This document shows, in pieces, positions 46,496-56,494 of a stretch of 64,000 bases of DNA. The DNA comes from an uncultured Amphritea sp. (GTDB taxonomy: Bacteria > Pseudomonadota > Gammaproteobacteria > Pseudomonadales > Balneatricaceae): positions 58,668-122,667 of the forward strand of contig NZ_CAKZLP010000011.1 in the NCBI RefSeq assembly GCF_937127095.1, in the 5' to 3' direction. The position numbers and the translations under genes were made by a program. The notes beneath the pieces were generated by a model. The model saw only the letters and a list, made by a program, of their open reading frames with translations. It made no database searches and was not told the origin of the DNA. Positions within the stretch are counted from its first letter, which is position 1, and each line of letters opens with the position of its first letter.

Positions 46496-46831
46496 AATTT
46501 TATAAGGCCGCTATTTTCTACTTTTGTATAACGTCATGACAATAGATATAACGCTCTATAGGATAAGAAAATTAGGATTAGTACTTTTTAGCCTCCTACT
46601 AATATTAATTTGCTGTTTTTCAGATCATTTTTGTACAAATGCCTGGCCTGAAAGCCCGCGGAGTGGTCTCGTCGGTTAGATGCAGGAGCGCTTGGAAAGT
46701 GATTTCATATCCTTGTATCGTTAACATTAGTGATATCCACTGTTATCAGCGTTACCACTTGCATAAGTGGCTGTGTCAGGGCTATATCTGTGTCTGTGTT
46801 TTAGAAATGTGTATTTAGAAAGGAAAAGAAC
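46496..46831. other. Divergent intergenic region, nhaD and aldehyde dehydrogenase
   Basis: About 335 AT-rich bases between divergent genes. It must hold both promoters. No gene, repeat or recognised operator was found. An AGAAAGGAAAAG ribosome site precedes the dehydrogenase. Confidence 0.45.
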
Positions 46832-48268
46832 ATGTCTGATAAACGCCTGTTTTATATTGATGGTCGGTGGACTGCCCCGACTCAGAGTAATGACTTTGAG
46901 GTGATTGACCCATCGACTGAAGAGGTTTGCGCTGTCATCTCTTTGGGGGGTGAGGCAGATGCTAACGCAGCAGTGGCCGCCGCCCGAGGAGCTTTTGATC
47001 AGTGGAGCCAAACGTCAAAAGAGGAGCGGCTGGCGCTGCTTGAGAAACTTCAGGATATATATAATGAACGCTCAGAGGAGATGGCTGCGGCGATCTCTGT
47101 AGAGATGGGCGCGCCGATTGCGCTGGCTCGCACCGCTCAGTGCGGCAGTGGTTCTGGACATATTAAAAGCCTGATCCGGGCGTTGAAGGGTTATGAGTTT
47201 GACAAGCCTTTGGGGGCGCATGCACCGGATAATCGTATTCTGCATGAGGCCATTGGTGTCTGTGCCCTGATTACACCGTGGAACTGGCCGATGAATCAGG
47301 TCACCCTGAAAGTGGTTGCCGCACTGGCTGCAGGCTGCACCATGGTGTTAAAACCCTCTGAAATCGCGCCGCTGTCTTCGATGTTATTCGCTGAGATGAT
47401 CGATCAGGCGGGATTTCCTGCCGGGGTGTTTAATCTGGTGAACGGTGATGGGGCCGGTGTTGGTTCCGCCCTGACAGGACATCCGGAAGTGGACATGGTC
47501 TCCTTTACCGGTTCAACCCGTGCCGGTATCGCGATCTCTAAGAACGCTGCGGACACCGTTAAGCGTGTGGCACTGGAACTAGGTGGTAAGGGTGCCAATA
47601 TCGTCTTTGCCGATGCTGATGATAAGGCCGTGATGCGTGGCGTCCGTCACTGCTTCAATAACAGTGGCCAGTCCTGTAACGCCCCGACCCGGATGCTGGT
47701 GGAACGTTCGATCTACGATCAGGCGGTAGCAACCGCTGCGGAGATTGCCAGTCAGACTACGGTTGATCGTGCAGCAATTGATGGTCGGCATATCGGCCCG
47801 GTGGTGTCACAGTTGCAATATGACAAGATTCAGGCCCTGATTGAAAAAGGTATTGCCGAGGGTGGCCGCGTAGTAGCGGGCGGCCCGGGTAAGCCAGAAG
47901 GGCTGGAGAAAGGCTATTTCGTTAAACCGACAGTGTTTGCCGATATCAATAATCAGATGAGTATCGCCCGTGAGGAGATTTTTGGCCCGGTGCTGACAAT
48001 CATCCCCTTTGATACTGAAGAAGAGGCGATCGCGATTGCCAATGATACTCCTTACGGACTGACTGACTATGTTCAAACCCAGGATAGCGAAAAGGCTGCC
48101 CGGGTTGCTCGTCGCTTGCGTGCGGGTATGGTGCAGATAAACGGTACCAGCTTAGGCGCAGGTTCACCGTTTGGCGGATATAAGCAGTCAGGTAATGGCC
48201 GTGAAGGCGGTGTCTGGGGGCTGGAAGACTTTCTGGAAGTTAAAGCCGTATCCGGTTGGAACGTATAA
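46832..48268 (+). CDS. NAD(P)-dependent aldehyde dehydrogenase
   Basis: A 478-residue aldehyde dehydrogenase. The catalytic Cys lies in NSGQSCNAPTRM near residue 284 and the general-base Glu in VALELGGKGANIVF near 250. The NAD site includes TPWNWPMNQ and FTGSTRAG near 228. Such enzymes oxidise aldehydes to acids. The gene stands alone, so the substrate is unknown; it could act downstream of the P450 (for example on formaldehyde or an aromatic aldehyde), but there is no operon link. Followed by a tandem repeat and terminator. Confidence 0.92.
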   Translation: MSDKRLFYIDGRWTAPTQSNDFEVIDPSTEEVCAVISLGGEADANAAVAAARGAFDQWSQTSKEERLALLEKLQDIYNERSEEMAAAISVEMGAPIALARTAQCGSGSGHIKSLIRALKGYEFDKPLGAHAPDNRILHEAIGVCALITPWNWPMNQVTLKVVAALAAGCTMVLKPSEIAPLSSMLFAEMIDQAGFPAGVFNLVNGDGAGVGSALTGHPEVDMVSFTGSTRAGIAISKNAADTVKRVALELGGKGANIVFADADDKAVMRGVRHCFNNSGQSCNAPTRMLVERSIYDQAVATAAEIASQTTVDRAAIDGRHIGPVVSQLQYDKIQALIEKGIAEGGRVVAGGPGKPEGLEKGYFVKPTVFADINNQMSIAREEIFGPVLTIIPFDTEEEAIAIANDTPYGLTDYVQTQDSEKAARVARRLRAGMVQINGTSLGAGSPFGGYKQSGNGREGGVWGLEDFLEVKAVSGWNV

Positions 48269-48294
48269 TTCGTTAAAACCTGCGATCTGATAAG

Positions 48295-48360
48295 CTTTTG
48301 AAAGGGACAATCTTTTGAAAGGGTAGAGTCTTTTGCAAGGGTAGAGTCTTTTGAGACGGG
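48295..48360. repeat. 18-bp tandem repeat, four units
   Basis: Units beginning CTTTTGAAAGGGTAGAGT at 48295, 48312, 48330 and 48348, with a 17-18 base period, directly before the terminator. Confidence 0.85.
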
Positions 48361-48390
48361 CATGGCCGATGGGTCATGCCCTTTTTTTTT
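48357..48390 (+). terminator. Terminator of the aldehyde dehydrogenase gene
   Basis: Stem GGGCATG / CATGCCC followed by T10. Confidence 0.88.
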
Positions 48391-48484
48391 AAATCTCGCT
48401 GTGCCCAATATGATCTTCCCGTTGCGGTGGTCTATGGGGCGTTTATGAGAGTCAGAAAGGGCCAGTGTCTGCCAGGTTTCAACT

Positions 48485-49567
48485 TTATGCTGACCGCTTC
48501 GCCAGGCATTTTTGAACAGCATCAACAAAGGGCCGGTGATGTATCACCCAGCCGCCGATATAACCGATAAAGCTGCCCAATATAATATCGAATAACCGTG
48601 ACAGTATCAGAATGTCTGTTGATGTGTTTGCAATAGCAACATCTGAAAATATGACTGTCAGAGGCGTAATAAATATAACCGCCAAACCGTAGTTACGGGT
48701 TATTAGTACTTCGATAAAAAAGCTCAGTAGAAAAATCAGCAGTGCTAATGTCCAGGTAGAGGGGGACAGAGAAAAGATTGCCCAGGCGATACCCATCCCA
48801 ATCGTCGTGCCAACTATTCTGTGAACATTACGGTGCCAGATGGCGCGAAACGTCGCCCCCTGCATAATCGCCGCGGTTGATATGGGCACCCAGTAGGGAT
48901 TGTCGAGGTTAACCAGCAGGGCGAACAGATATCCGCCACCGACAAACAGACTGATAGCCGCAGACTCGATGCTGATTGCGAGGATGTGATGATCAGGCTC
49001 TTCCGTCGGTCTGTGAGTGTACTCTTTAGAAAAATAGATCTGGTAAACGCTATAGCAAAACGCCAGTAAGCAGGCACTCATTGAACCGAACATCAGAATT
49101 CCGGTTCGCTCAGCGGCCAGAGGCAGATCGAAGGGGATGGTTCTGGCAAGGCATGCGACGACCACAAAGAACAGCGTGCCAGGGGGCGGAACCGCGTAAA
49201 AGCGACAGATGAGTGTTGCCAGAAAGACATTCAACGTCAGGGTTGCCGCTGAAACTAAAGGGTCGAAGCTGGTTAATACGCCGACAGCAAAGCTCAGTGC
49301 AAAGCCAAAGGCGCAGGTGGCCAGGGTCATCATTCTGCGGGAGATGTTGGTCTGTCGCATGTAGAGAATGGCCAGTCCGCCCATGCAGGCTAACATCGCC
49401 GTTGAAAACTCACCCAGCCAGGCACCCACGAATGCTGGTAACGCGACAGAGAATGCCGAAATTGCCAGAAATCCCAGAGGGCGTTTGTGCTCACTGAGCA
49501 CTAATAACGGTTTAATCACCTCCCAGATGCCTGCGCTACCGGGTTTTACAGCGTTATTGTTGCTCAA
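48485..49567 (-). CDS. FUSC-family membrane protein
   Basis: A 360-residue inner-membrane protein with about ten predicted helices in two repeated groups (residues 30-180 and 205-350). The second group contains NPYWVPISTAAIMQGATFRA and HRIVGTTIGMGIAWAIF, the FUSC/aromatic-acid-exporter (AaeB-like) signature. Unlike full-length AaeB (about 650 residues) the long cytoplasmic domain is missing, so it is the short type. The likely role is efflux of aromatic or phenolic acids, which would fit the P450 region, but they are 4 kb apart. Confidence 0.8.
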   Translation of the reverse strand: MSNNNAVKPGSAGIWEVIKPLLVLSEHKRPLGFLAISAFSVALPAFVGAWLGEFSTAMLACMGGLAILYMRQTNISRRMMTLATCAFGFALSFAVGVLTSFDPLVSAATLTLNVFLATLICRFYAVPPPGTLFFVVVACLARTIPFDLPLAAERTGILMFGSMSACLLAFCYSVYQIYFSKEYTHRPTEEPDHHILAISIESAAISLFVGGGYLFALLVNLDNPYWVPISTAAIMQGATFRAIWHRNVHRIVGTTIGMGIAWAIFSLSPSTWTLALLIFLLSFFIEVLITRNYGLAVIFITPLTVIFSDVAIANTSTDILILSRLFDIILGSFIGYIGGWVIHHRPFVDAVQKCLAKRSA

Positions 49568-49893
49568 TGATTGTCCTTAATTTCAGCGCTACAGGTGTGG
49601 ATGGCTTTTTGAACAGAAAAGCAGAGACTGACACTCTGTGTCAGATATTTGCTATTTGAAAATGCTTTAAGTGTAAGGGATAGAGTGTACTGGATAGTAG
49701 GGGAGGTAAACAATATTTGCGATACCGTCCTGGCAACAAAATGGTTTTAATCATGCGCTATCCGCAGGCCAATGACTGCGTAAGAATACTTGACTCAAAA
49801 TTAGGGTTGTTATTCACTGCTTCGGCTTATTAGCGTGAAGCGTTATTCAGATCTTTCTCCTCCTATGGAAAGACGATAAGGGAAAATAAAACG

Positions 49894-50739
49894 ATGTCGG
49901 AACTACTAGAAAAAATTGATGTTAACCAATACTTTCCAGCAGCGCTGGACTGGGCAAGCAATATCCTTCTGGCCATTGTTATTCTGTTGCTGGGGCTATG
50001 GGTTGCGGGCAGAATGAACAAAGTGATTGTTGCTGCCAGCAAAAAGAACAAACACCTTGATGATACGCTGTTCCGCTTTCTCGGCAGTGTGGCCCGCTAC
50101 ATCATCATCGCGTTCGTGATGATCGCCGTATTGAACCGCTTTGGTGTGCAGACTGCGTCTATCGTTGCGCTGCTAGGTGCTGCGGGTCTGGCGGTAGGTC
50201 TGGCGCTTCAGGGAGCGATGTCAAATCTGGCTGCCGGCGTTATGCTGCTAATTTTCCGGCCCTATAAAGTGAATGATTTCATTGAAGCGGCAGGGCGCTT
50301 TGGTAAGGTGACAGAGATCGATATGTTTACCACCATTTTGCAAACCTTCGATAACCAGCAGATCATTGTGCCTAACTCGCAGATCTGGGGTGATCAGATT
50401 ATCAACCACTCTCATTATGATGTGCGGGGTGTCGATATGCATTTTGGCGTGGCGTATGCTGAAAGCACTGATGCCGCTCGTGCAGTCATCGAAGCGGTTC
50501 TGGCAAACCATCCTCATGTATTGAAAACACCCGCGCCCTTTGTTGAAGTGGAAACCCTGAATAACAGTTCAGTCGATTTTCTGGTGCGGCCATTCTGTAA
50601 GGGCGAGCACTACTTTGATTTGTTGTACTCTGTGCCTGAACAGATTAAGAAAGCGCTGGACGAGAACAATATTGAGATTCCATTCCCACACCGTAAAGTG
50701 ATTCTGGTGAATGAAACGACTAAAGAGTTGGTGTTATAA
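49894..50739 (+). CDS. mscS: Small-conductance mechanosensitive channel MscS
   Basis: A 281-residue inner-membrane channel that opens on hypo-osmotic stretch. Three N-terminal helices end in the pore helix TM3 (LLGAAGLAVGLALQGAMSNLAAGVMLL, key residues G and A facing each other near 90-110), followed by the conserved FRPYKVNDFIEAAG beta domain. The C-terminal cage is 100 residues. Length matches E. coli MscS (286). Single gene with GATAAGGG upstream. Confidence 0.95.
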   Translation: MSELLEKIDVNQYFPAALDWASNILLAIVILLLGLWVAGRMNKVIVAASKKNKHLDDTLFRFLGSVARYIIIAFVMIAVLNRFGVQTASIVALLGAAGLAVGLALQGAMSNLAAGVMLLIFRPYKVNDFIEAAGRFGKVTEIDMFTTILQTFDNQQIIVPNSQIWGDQIINHSHYDVRGVDMHFGVAYAESTDAARAVIEAVLANHPHVLKTPAPFVEVETLNNSSVDFLVRPFCKGEHYFDLLYSVPEQIKKALDENNIEIPFPHRKVILVNETTKELVL

Positions 50740-50791
50740 ATAGCTTAATATTTATTTCTCAAGCTATTGATTTTAAAGTTTTGTGATATTT

Positions 50792-50822
50792 AAAAGCCCT
50801 GATTTTTTGCCAGGGCTTTTTT
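50792..50822. terminator. Bidirectional terminator
   Basis: Stem AAAAGCCCTG / CAGGGCTTTT with 9-base loop and T6, between mscS and the convergent oxidoreductase gene. Confidence 0.9.
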
Positions 50823-50860
50823 ATTCATCCAGCAAAATATTTGTGATCTCTCCAGGCGTA

Positions 50861-52996
50861 TCAGCCTCGTTTCCAGCGGTGAAACTTCTCCAGCCAGCCG
50901 AGAATCTTTTGTGGTGCATGCTTCTTTTTCCACTCGCCGGCGACAAAACGATTCGCTTCATTAAGGGTTGGGTACGCGTGCAGAGTACCGAGAATTTTGT
51001 TCAGGCCCAGTTTGTTTTTCATCGCCAGGGCAAACTCCGGCAACATCTCTGCGGCATGTTCGCCGACCAGCGTAACCCCGATGATCTTATCGCTACCGGG
51101 CTTTAATAGCACTTTAACAAAACCAAATGCGGCTTCATCGGTAATCGCCCGATCCAGCTCATCCAGATTGTAGCGTACCGCTTCATAGGCAATCCCTTTA
51201 TCTATCGCCTGTTTCTCATTCAGGCCAATACGCGCTACTTCAGGGCTGGTGTAGGTGGTAAAGGGGATGAAGGAATAATCCACCTTGAATTTACGGAACT
51301 GCCCAAACAGTGCATTTACCGAGGCGTACCATGCCTGGTGAGCAGCGGCATGGGTAAACTGATAAGGCCCGATGACATCACCGCAGGCCAGTATGTTCGG
51401 GATCCGGGTGCGTAGATAGGCATCCACCTGGATGGTGCCACCGGGTTTCGCTGTGATACCCAGCTCTTCCAGTCCAAATCCGCTGACATTGGCGGTACGG
51501 CCGGTGGCGACCAGCAGTTTGTCAAAGCCGATACGTTTTTCTTGGTCATTGTAGCGACAGACCAGCTCAAACCCGGTTGGGGTTGTCTGAAACCTGAGGG
51601 GCGTATGGCCGGAGCAGATGCGGATGCCATCCTGTTTCAGTCGTTCTTCAACCAAGGCAGCGGCATCCTGATCCTCACGGGTGAGTACCTGATTGCCTCT
51701 GAAGAGAATTGAAACATCGCTGCCGAGCCGGGCAAAGCACTGTCCCAGTTCACAACCGATAGCGCCTGCGCCGAGTACCAGAAGACGTTCAGGGCGCTGA
51801 CGCAGTCCCCAGATAGTGTCTGATGTTAGCGGGTCAACCAGTTCTATACCGGGTATCTCCGGGAGAGTCGGGCGGGCGCCGGTTGCAATAACAATGTTGC
51901 GGGTGGTGATGATCTTGCCATTTACTTCCACTTCCCAGGGGCTGCGAATATGTGCATCACCGGTAACGCAGTCAACGCCGAGTGATTCATAGCGTGCGAT
52001 TGAGTCGTGCGGCTCAATGGTTTTTATCACCCGTTGAACCCGGTCCATTACCTCGGAAAACTCATATTCTACTTCAGCTTTACGGATGCCAAGCCCTTCG
52101 GCGTCGCGAATATCCGCCAGGAAATGCGTGGTACGGATCAGTGCTTTGGAGGGGACGCAGCCGGTATTGAGGCAGTCGCCGCCCATCTTGTGGCGCTCTA
52201 TCAGAGTGACTTTGGCTTTAGTGGCGGCTGCGATGTAGGACGTTACCAATCCACCGGCACCCGCACCGATGACCACTATGTTGGTCGAAAAGGTTTTTGG
52301 CCGGGTAAAGCCTTTATAAACCCTGCGCCGTTTAACCGCATCAACAACGGATTTGGCGATCCAGGGGAAGATGCCCAACAGACAGAACGAGAGTATCAGG
52401 CTGGGTGAGAGGATATCGCCGGGTTTTTCGATGGCGGCCAACTGGGTGCCTGCATTGACGAAAACTGCGGTGCCCGGCAGCATGCCTAGCTGGCTGACCC
52501 AATAGAAGGTGCCCGCTTTCATCCGGGTCATCCCCATGACGGCATTAATAACGAAAAACGGGAATAGGGGTACCAGTCTCAGGGTGAACAGGTAAGAGAT
52601 ACCATCTTTTTCAATCCCCCGGTTGATTGGCTCAATATATTTGGAAAATTTGTTGGTCAATGGCTCCCGTAGCAGATAGCGGGAGATCAGGAACGCCAGG
52701 GTTGCGCCAATCGCGCTGGCAAATGACACCAGAAACAGACCGGTAACCAATCCGAATACCGCCCCCCCCATCAGGGTCATTACCACTGCGCCGGGAAGGG
52801 ATAGGGCGGTTACCACGATGTAGATCAGCATAAATGCGGCAATCGCTGATAACCTGTTATTCACTACCCAGCTTTGTAAGCTGTCCTGTTGTGATTTTAC
52901 ATATTCAAGATTCAGGTAGCTGCCCAGGTCCAGTAGGAAAAATGCACTGATCAGGGCTGCAATGATAACGATCAGAATAATTTTTTTACGATTCAT
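50861..52996 (-). CDS. VTT-domain/pyridine-nucleotide disulfide oxidoreductase fusion
   Basis: A 711-residue two-part protein. Residues 1-225 are a DedA/TVP38 (VTT) membrane domain with about six helices, including ALSLPGAVVMTLMGGAVFG and RYLLREPLTN then LRLVPLFPFFVINAVMG. Residues 240-711 are a flavoprotein disulfide reductase: FAD site VIGAGAGGLVTSYIAA near 245, the redox-active GGDCLNTGCVPSKALIRT near 280, NAD site LVLGAGAIGCELG, and C-terminal HAYPTLNEANRF with the active-site His-Glu region. Similar to mercuric reductase and lipoamide dehydrogenase, without a metal-binding N-terminal domain. Such fusions occur in other proteobacteria; the physiological substrate is unknown, perhaps a membrane quinone or thiol. 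Confidence 0.88.
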   Translation of the reverse strand: MNRKKIILIVIIAALISAFFLLDLGSYLNLEYVKSQQDSLQSWVVNNRLSAIAAFMLIYIVVTALSLPGAVVMTLMGGAVFGLVTGLFLVSFASAIGATLAFLISRYLLREPLTNKFSKYIEPINRGIEKDGISYLFTLRLVPLFPFFVINAVMGMTRMKAGTFYWVSQLGMLPGTAVFVNAGTQLAAIEKPGDILSPSLILSFCLLGIFPWIAKSVVDAVKRRRVYKGFTRPKTFSTNIVVIGAGAGGLVTSYIAAATKAKVTLIERHKMGGDCLNTGCVPSKALIRTTHFLADIRDAEGLGIRKAEVEYEFSEVMDRVQRVIKTIEPHDSIARYESLGVDCVTGDAHIRSPWEVEVNGKIITTRNIVIATGARPTLPEIPGIELVDPLTSDTIWGLRQRPERLLVLGAGAIGCELGQCFARLGSDVSILFRGNQVLTREDQDAAALVEERLKQDGIRICSGHTPLRFQTTPTGFELVCRYNDQEKRIGFDKLLVATGRTANVSGFGLEELGITAKPGGTIQVDAYLRTRIPNILACGDVIGPYQFTHAAAHQAWYASVNALFGQFRKFKVDYSFIPFTTYTSPEVARIGLNEKQAIDKGIAYEAVRYNLDELDRAITDEAAFGFVKVLLKPGSDKIIGVTLVGEHAAEMLPEFALAMKNKLGLNKILGTLHAYPTLNEANRFVAGEWKKKHAPQKILGWLEKFHRWKRG

Positions 52997-53094
52997 AAGC
53001 AGGTTTGCTCATCAGAGGTTGGCGGTGTGTTTGAAGTATTAACGCTGTACGTCAGGTTGTTTCGGTCTTGTCCCGAAATATAGTGTCATACTAA

Positions 53095-53149
53095 CCTGAA
53101 AATAGCCTGAAAATAGCCTGAAAATAGCCTGAAAATAGCCTGAAATAGT
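53095..53149. repeat. 11-bp tandem repeat, five units
   Basis: Units of CCTGAAAATAG (one of 12, three of 11 and one of 10 bases) in the gap upstream of the VTT-oxidoreductase gene. Confidence 0.92.
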
Positions 53150-53248
53150 GAACTTAACGATGATCATAGGTTCAATGATATGTTGATCGGTTAGGTCGCA
53201 GATTTTACGCTGCCTCCACCTATGTAGAAAACTCTGAGAATGGCCAAT

Positions 53249-53296
53249 AAAAAAAGGCCTTTTATGGTCTCCGTAGGAGGATAAAAGGCCTTTTTT
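53249..53296. terminator. Terminator of folD
   Basis: AAAAAAAGGCCTTTTAT pairs with ATAAAAGGCCTTTTTT across a 15-base loop; the A-run supplies the U-run on the minus strand. Confidence 0.88.
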
Positions 53297-53309
53297 ACAG
53301 CGATTAGTC

Positions 53310-54161
53310 TCAACTGTGATTATTGGCGGCTTCCAGGGTGTTTTCCATCAGTGTAGCGACGGTCATCGGGCCGACACCGCCAGGCACTGGTGTAATCCAA
53401 CTGGCTCTTTCTGCAGCTACTTCATAGTCAACATCACCCACCAAGCGGCCATCTTCGAGACGGTTGATACCCACATCAATAACAATAGCGCCGGGTTTAA
53501 TCCACTCGCCCTTGAGCAGGCCCGGTTTACCGACACCGACAACGACGATATCAGCACGCTGAACGTGACTGGCAAGGTCCTGAGTAAAGCGGTGGGTTGT
53601 AGTGGTGGTGCAACCCGCCAGTAACAATTCAAGGGTCATAGGCCGGCCAACGATGTTGGAAGCGCCAACGATCACTGCATCTTTACCGCGGATCGGTTCG
53701 CCGGTTGATTGCAGCAGTGTCATGACACCTTTGGGTGTGCAGGGGCGCAGTGCTGGAAGTCGTTGGGCAAGACGTCCCAGATTGAATGGATGAAAACCAT
53801 CAACATCTTTTTCAGGCCGGATGCGCTCAAGAATCTCATTCGCCTCCAGGTGTGCTGGCAGGGGTAGTTGCACCAGAATGCCATCAACGCTTGCATTACC
53901 GTTAAGCTCATCGACCAGATCCAGCAACTGTTGCTGGGTGGTTTCGGCAGGAAGGTCGTAAGAGACCGATTCGATACCGACCTCTTTACAGGCATTTTTC
54001 TTGTTTCTGACATAGACCTGAGAGGCAGGGTCGAAGCCAACCAGAACCACTGCCAGACAGGGGGCACGTTTACCCGCGTCAATACGGGCTTTAATCCCAA
54101 CTGCAACCTGTCCGCGAACATTTTGGGCAATCTGTTTGCCGTCAATTATCTGAGCGCTCAT
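53310..54161 (-). CDS. folD: Methylenetetrahydrofolate dehydrogenase/cyclohydrolase
   Basis: A 283-residue bifunctional enzyme that oxidises 5,10-methylene-THF with NADP and hydrolyses the methenyl form to 10-formyl-THF. Key motifs: [14 protein letters not shown] near residue 52 (catalytic Lys), [10 protein letters not shown] near 98, and [11 protein letters not shown], with the nucleotide site [13 protein letters not shown] near 166. The ATG at 54161 ([12 protein letters not shown]) is chosen because it aligns with the usual FolD N-terminus; an upstream frame to 54212 is open but unlike the family. Confidence 0.93.
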   Translation of the reverse strand: MSAQIIDGKQIAQNVRGQVAVGIKARIDAGKRAPCLAVVLVGFDPASQVYVRNKKNACKEVGIESVSYDLPAETTQQQLLDLVDELNGNASVDGILVQLPLPAHLEANEILERIRPEKDVDGFHPFNLGRLAQRLPALRPCTPKGVMTLLQSTGEPIRGKDAVIVGASNIVGRPMTLELLLAGCTTTTTHRFTQDLASHVQRADIVVVGVGKPGLLKGEWIKPGAIVIDVGINRLEDGRLVGDVDYEVAAERASWITPVPGGVGPMTVATLMENTLEAANNHS

Positions 54162-54357
54162 CTTACGAATGTTTTCCCCAGTCATTAATTTTGATGGCGC
54201 GGATTGTCTCATGGTTGCACCTATCCTCCAAGGGGAATTGCTTCAGGCTTTCTTTATAGGCTGCTGGGCTATATCGCTTTCAAGCAGTCTTGTATATATC
54301 GGTTTTACTGTGGGTTTTCCTCTCTATAAATTTTTGCGTTCTTATGGTTGTTTTGAA

Positions 54358-54435
54358 AAGTGCATTCAATAAGCGCTTTCAATGAGTGCTTTTGACAAGT
54401 GCTTTCAATAAGAGCTTTTTATAAGCGTTTTTAAA
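54358..54435. repeat. 13-bp tandem repeat, six units
   Basis: Six exact-period units of the form AAGTGCTTTCAAT (54358, 54371, 54384, 54397, 54410, 54423), lying between folD and the tRNA promoter. Confidence 0.88.
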
Positions 54436-54512
54436 AGTTGACCGGGTTCAGGATCGGCGGGAGATGGAAAATCGCTAAGTGTCTTATTTTGTTAAATTTT
54501 TAAAAAAGGGTG

Positions 54513-54541
54513 TTGACGGGATATAAAGCGATATATATTAT
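54513..54541 (+). promoter_or_regulatory. Sigma-70 promoter of the tRNA genes
   Basis: TTGACG, 17 bases, TATTAT, followed by a GC-rich discriminator (GCGCACC) typical of stringently controlled stable-RNA promoters. It lies about 75 bases before tRNA-Arg. Confidence 0.82.
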
Positions 54542-54616
54542 GCGCACCACCTTGAAGGGAGGGCAGTGACGTACTCCGGTACAGATAATTCTTCAGGCAA
54601 GGTCGGGCAGTGTCAG

Positions 54617-54692
54617 GCGCCCGTAGCTCAATGGATAGAGCACTCGCCTTCTAAGCGAGCGGTTGCAGGTTCGAGCCCTGCCGGGCGCGCCA
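54617..54692 (+). tRNA. tRNA-Arg (anticodon TCT)
   Basis: A full cloverleaf: acceptor GCGCCCG/CGGGCGC, D-loop with AGCTCAATGGATAGAGC, anticodon stem CTCGC/GCGAG with loop CTTCTAA (anticodon TCT), T-loop GGTTCGAGCCC, encoded CCA. It reads AGA/AGG-type arginine codons (AGA). Confidence 0.97.
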
Positions 54693-54721
54693 AAAAAGGC
54701 TGACAAAAAATGTATTGTTAT

Positions 54722-54798
54722 GGTGGGCGTAGCTCAGTTGGTAGAGCTCCGGATTGTGATTCCGGCGGTCGTGGGTTCAAACCCCATCGTCCACCCCA
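54722..54798 (+). tRNA. tRNA-His (anticodon GTG)
   Basis: Anticodon stem CCGGA/TCCGG with loop TTGTGAT. The extra 5' G at 54722 can pair with C73 (54795), the hallmark of tRNA-His. T-loop GGTTCAAACCC and encoded CCA are present. Confidence 0.97.
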
Positions 54799-54895
54799 TT
54801 TCTCTGTTTTTCCGTATTCTTTCTGCTTATATAAACCCCATCTGAATCTGATATTGCTGTTTGCTCTGTATACGTTGATATTCAACGCTTTTCAC

Positions 54896-54924
54896 TTGAC
54901 TAATAGTGCCGCTTCCCGGACAAT
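54896..54924 (+). promoter_or_regulatory. Predicted promoter of tig
   Basis: TTGACT, 17 bases, GACAAT; about 115 bases upstream of the tig start codon. Confidence 0.55.
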
Positions 54925-55040
54925 TTCCGCCTTTAGAAATTCTGGCACCTGTTGTTACGGGCTTTATGTTCATACATAAGGGTAAATAGCGGGTCAATTT
55001 TCAGATTTGTAACGATACAAATAATTTTGTGAGGAATTCC

Positions 55041-56378
55041 ATGCAAGTATCCGTAGAAACCACTACTGGTCTTGAACGTCAGCTGACTGTTGTTGTACCT
55101 GCTGATCGTGTTGACGGCGATGTAGCTAAGCGTGTTCAGCAAACAGCCCGTACTGTTCGTCTGGACGGTTTCCGTCCTGGTAAAGTGCCTCTGAAAGTGG
55201 TTAAAAAACGCTACGGCCAGGGTATCCGTCAGGAAGTGATCGGTGAAGTTGTGCAGCAGAGCTTCTATGAAGCTATCCAGCAGGAAAACCTGACTCCAGC
55301 TGGTGGCCCGAATGTTGAATTTAAAAACGACAAAGAGGGTGAGGATTTCTCTTACACTGCAACATTTGAAGTGTATCCGGAAATTGCACTGGCCGACTTT
55401 TCCAGCGTAGAGATCGCTAAGAACTCCGCTGAAGTTAAAGATGCTGATCTTGATCAGATGATCGAAACGCTGCAGAAACAGCAAGCTGCTTTTGCAGAAG
55501 CTGATAAAGCGGCGGCTGAAGGTGATCAGCTGAATATCGATTTCGAAGGTTTCATCGACGGTGAAACATTTGACGGCGGTACTGCTACCGGTATGGACCT
55601 GGTGCTGGGTTCCAACACAATGATTCCGGGTTTTGAAACCCAGCTGGAAGGCGTTAAAGCAGGCGACGAGAAAGAAGTTAACGTAACTTTCCCTGCGGAA
55701 TACCACGCTGAAAACCTGAAAGGTAAAGATGCTAAGTTCAACGTTAAAGTGAACAAGGTTTCTGTTCAGGAACTGCCTGAACTGAACGAAGAGTTCTTCG
55801 CTAAGTTTGGTATCGAAGAAAAGACCGTTGACAGCTTTAAAGTTGAAGTGCGTAAGAACATGGAGCGTGAGCTGACTCAGGCGCTGAAATCCAAGCTGAA
55901 AGAAGCGGTATTCGGCAAGCTGGTTGAGATTAACGCAATTGACGTTCCTGCTGCCCTGATTGATGGTGAGATTGACGCTATGCGTCGTCAAGCTATCCAG
56001 CAGTTTGGTGGTGCTAACGCCAATATCGATCCTAACATGCTGCCGAAAGAGATGTTTGCTGATCAGGCTGCCAAGCGCGTAAAAGTAGGCCTGCTGGTTG
56101 CTGAAGTCATTAAAGCAAACGAACTGAAAGTAGACGAAGATCGTGTTCGCACTACCGTTGAAGAGCTGGCTGCTACTTACCAGGAGCCTCAGGAAGTTAT
56201 TGACTGGTACTATAGCAACCAGGAGATGCTGAATCAGGTTAAGAATCTGGTTCTGGAAGATCAGGTTATGGATCTGCTGCTGGATTCTGCTAAGGTAAGC
56301 GAAACCGAACTAAGCTATGAAGACGCAATCAAGCCAGCCGCACCTGCTGCTGACGCTGAAGAATCTGAAGAGGCGTAA
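55041..56378 (+). CDS. tig: Trigger factor
   Basis: A 445-residue ribosome-bound chaperone and peptidyl-prolyl isomerase. The N-terminal ribosome-binding domain has the GFRPGKVPLKVVKKRYG signature loop near residue 43; the FKBP-like domain is about 150-245; the C-terminal helical arms follow and end in a Glu/Ala-rich tail. ATG 55041 is preceded by GAGGAA; an upstream GTG at 55029 is out of keeping with the family. First of the conserved tig-clpP-clpX cluster. Confidence 0.97.
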   Translation: MQVSVETTTGLERQLTVVVPADRVDGDVAKRVQQTARTVRLDGFRPGKVPLKVVKKRYGQGIRQEVIGEVVQQSFYEAIQQENLTPAGGPNVEFKNDKEGEDFSYTATFEVYPEIALADFSSVEIAKNSAEVKDADLDQMIETLQKQQAAFAEADKAAAEGDQLNIDFEGFIDGETFDGGTATGMDLVLGSNTMIPGFETQLEGVKAGDEKEVNVTFPAEYHAENLKGKDAKFNVKVNKVSVQELPELNEEFFAKFGIEEKTVDSFKVEVRKNMERELTQALKSKLKEAVFGKLVEINAIDVPAALIDGEIDAMRRQAIQQFGGANANIDPNMLPKEMFADQAAKRVKVGLLVAEVIKANELKVDEDRVRTTVEELAATYQEPQEVIDWYYSNQEMLNQVKNLVLEDQVMDLLLDSAKVSETELSYEDAIKPAAPAADAEESEEA

Positions 56379-56409
56379 TTGCCCTTCGCCTTAATTGCGT
56401 TTATAAAAG

Positions 56410-56447
56410 AACGGCTGTCGGCTTAGGTCGGCTGCCGTTTTTTTTTC
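56410..56447 (+). terminator. Terminator of tig
   Basis: ACGGC / GCCGT stem with an inner weak pairing, followed by T9. Confidence 0.75.
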
Positions 56448-56494
56448 TGGACGTGTGTTAAGCACGTTGTTAAGGAATTTAGGAGAGATTTCAA

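Noticed and set aside
54933-55991. 352-codon minus-strand frame over tig
   Set aside because: Antisense to trigger factor; composition is a mirror of codon bias (many Phe, Gln, Asn).
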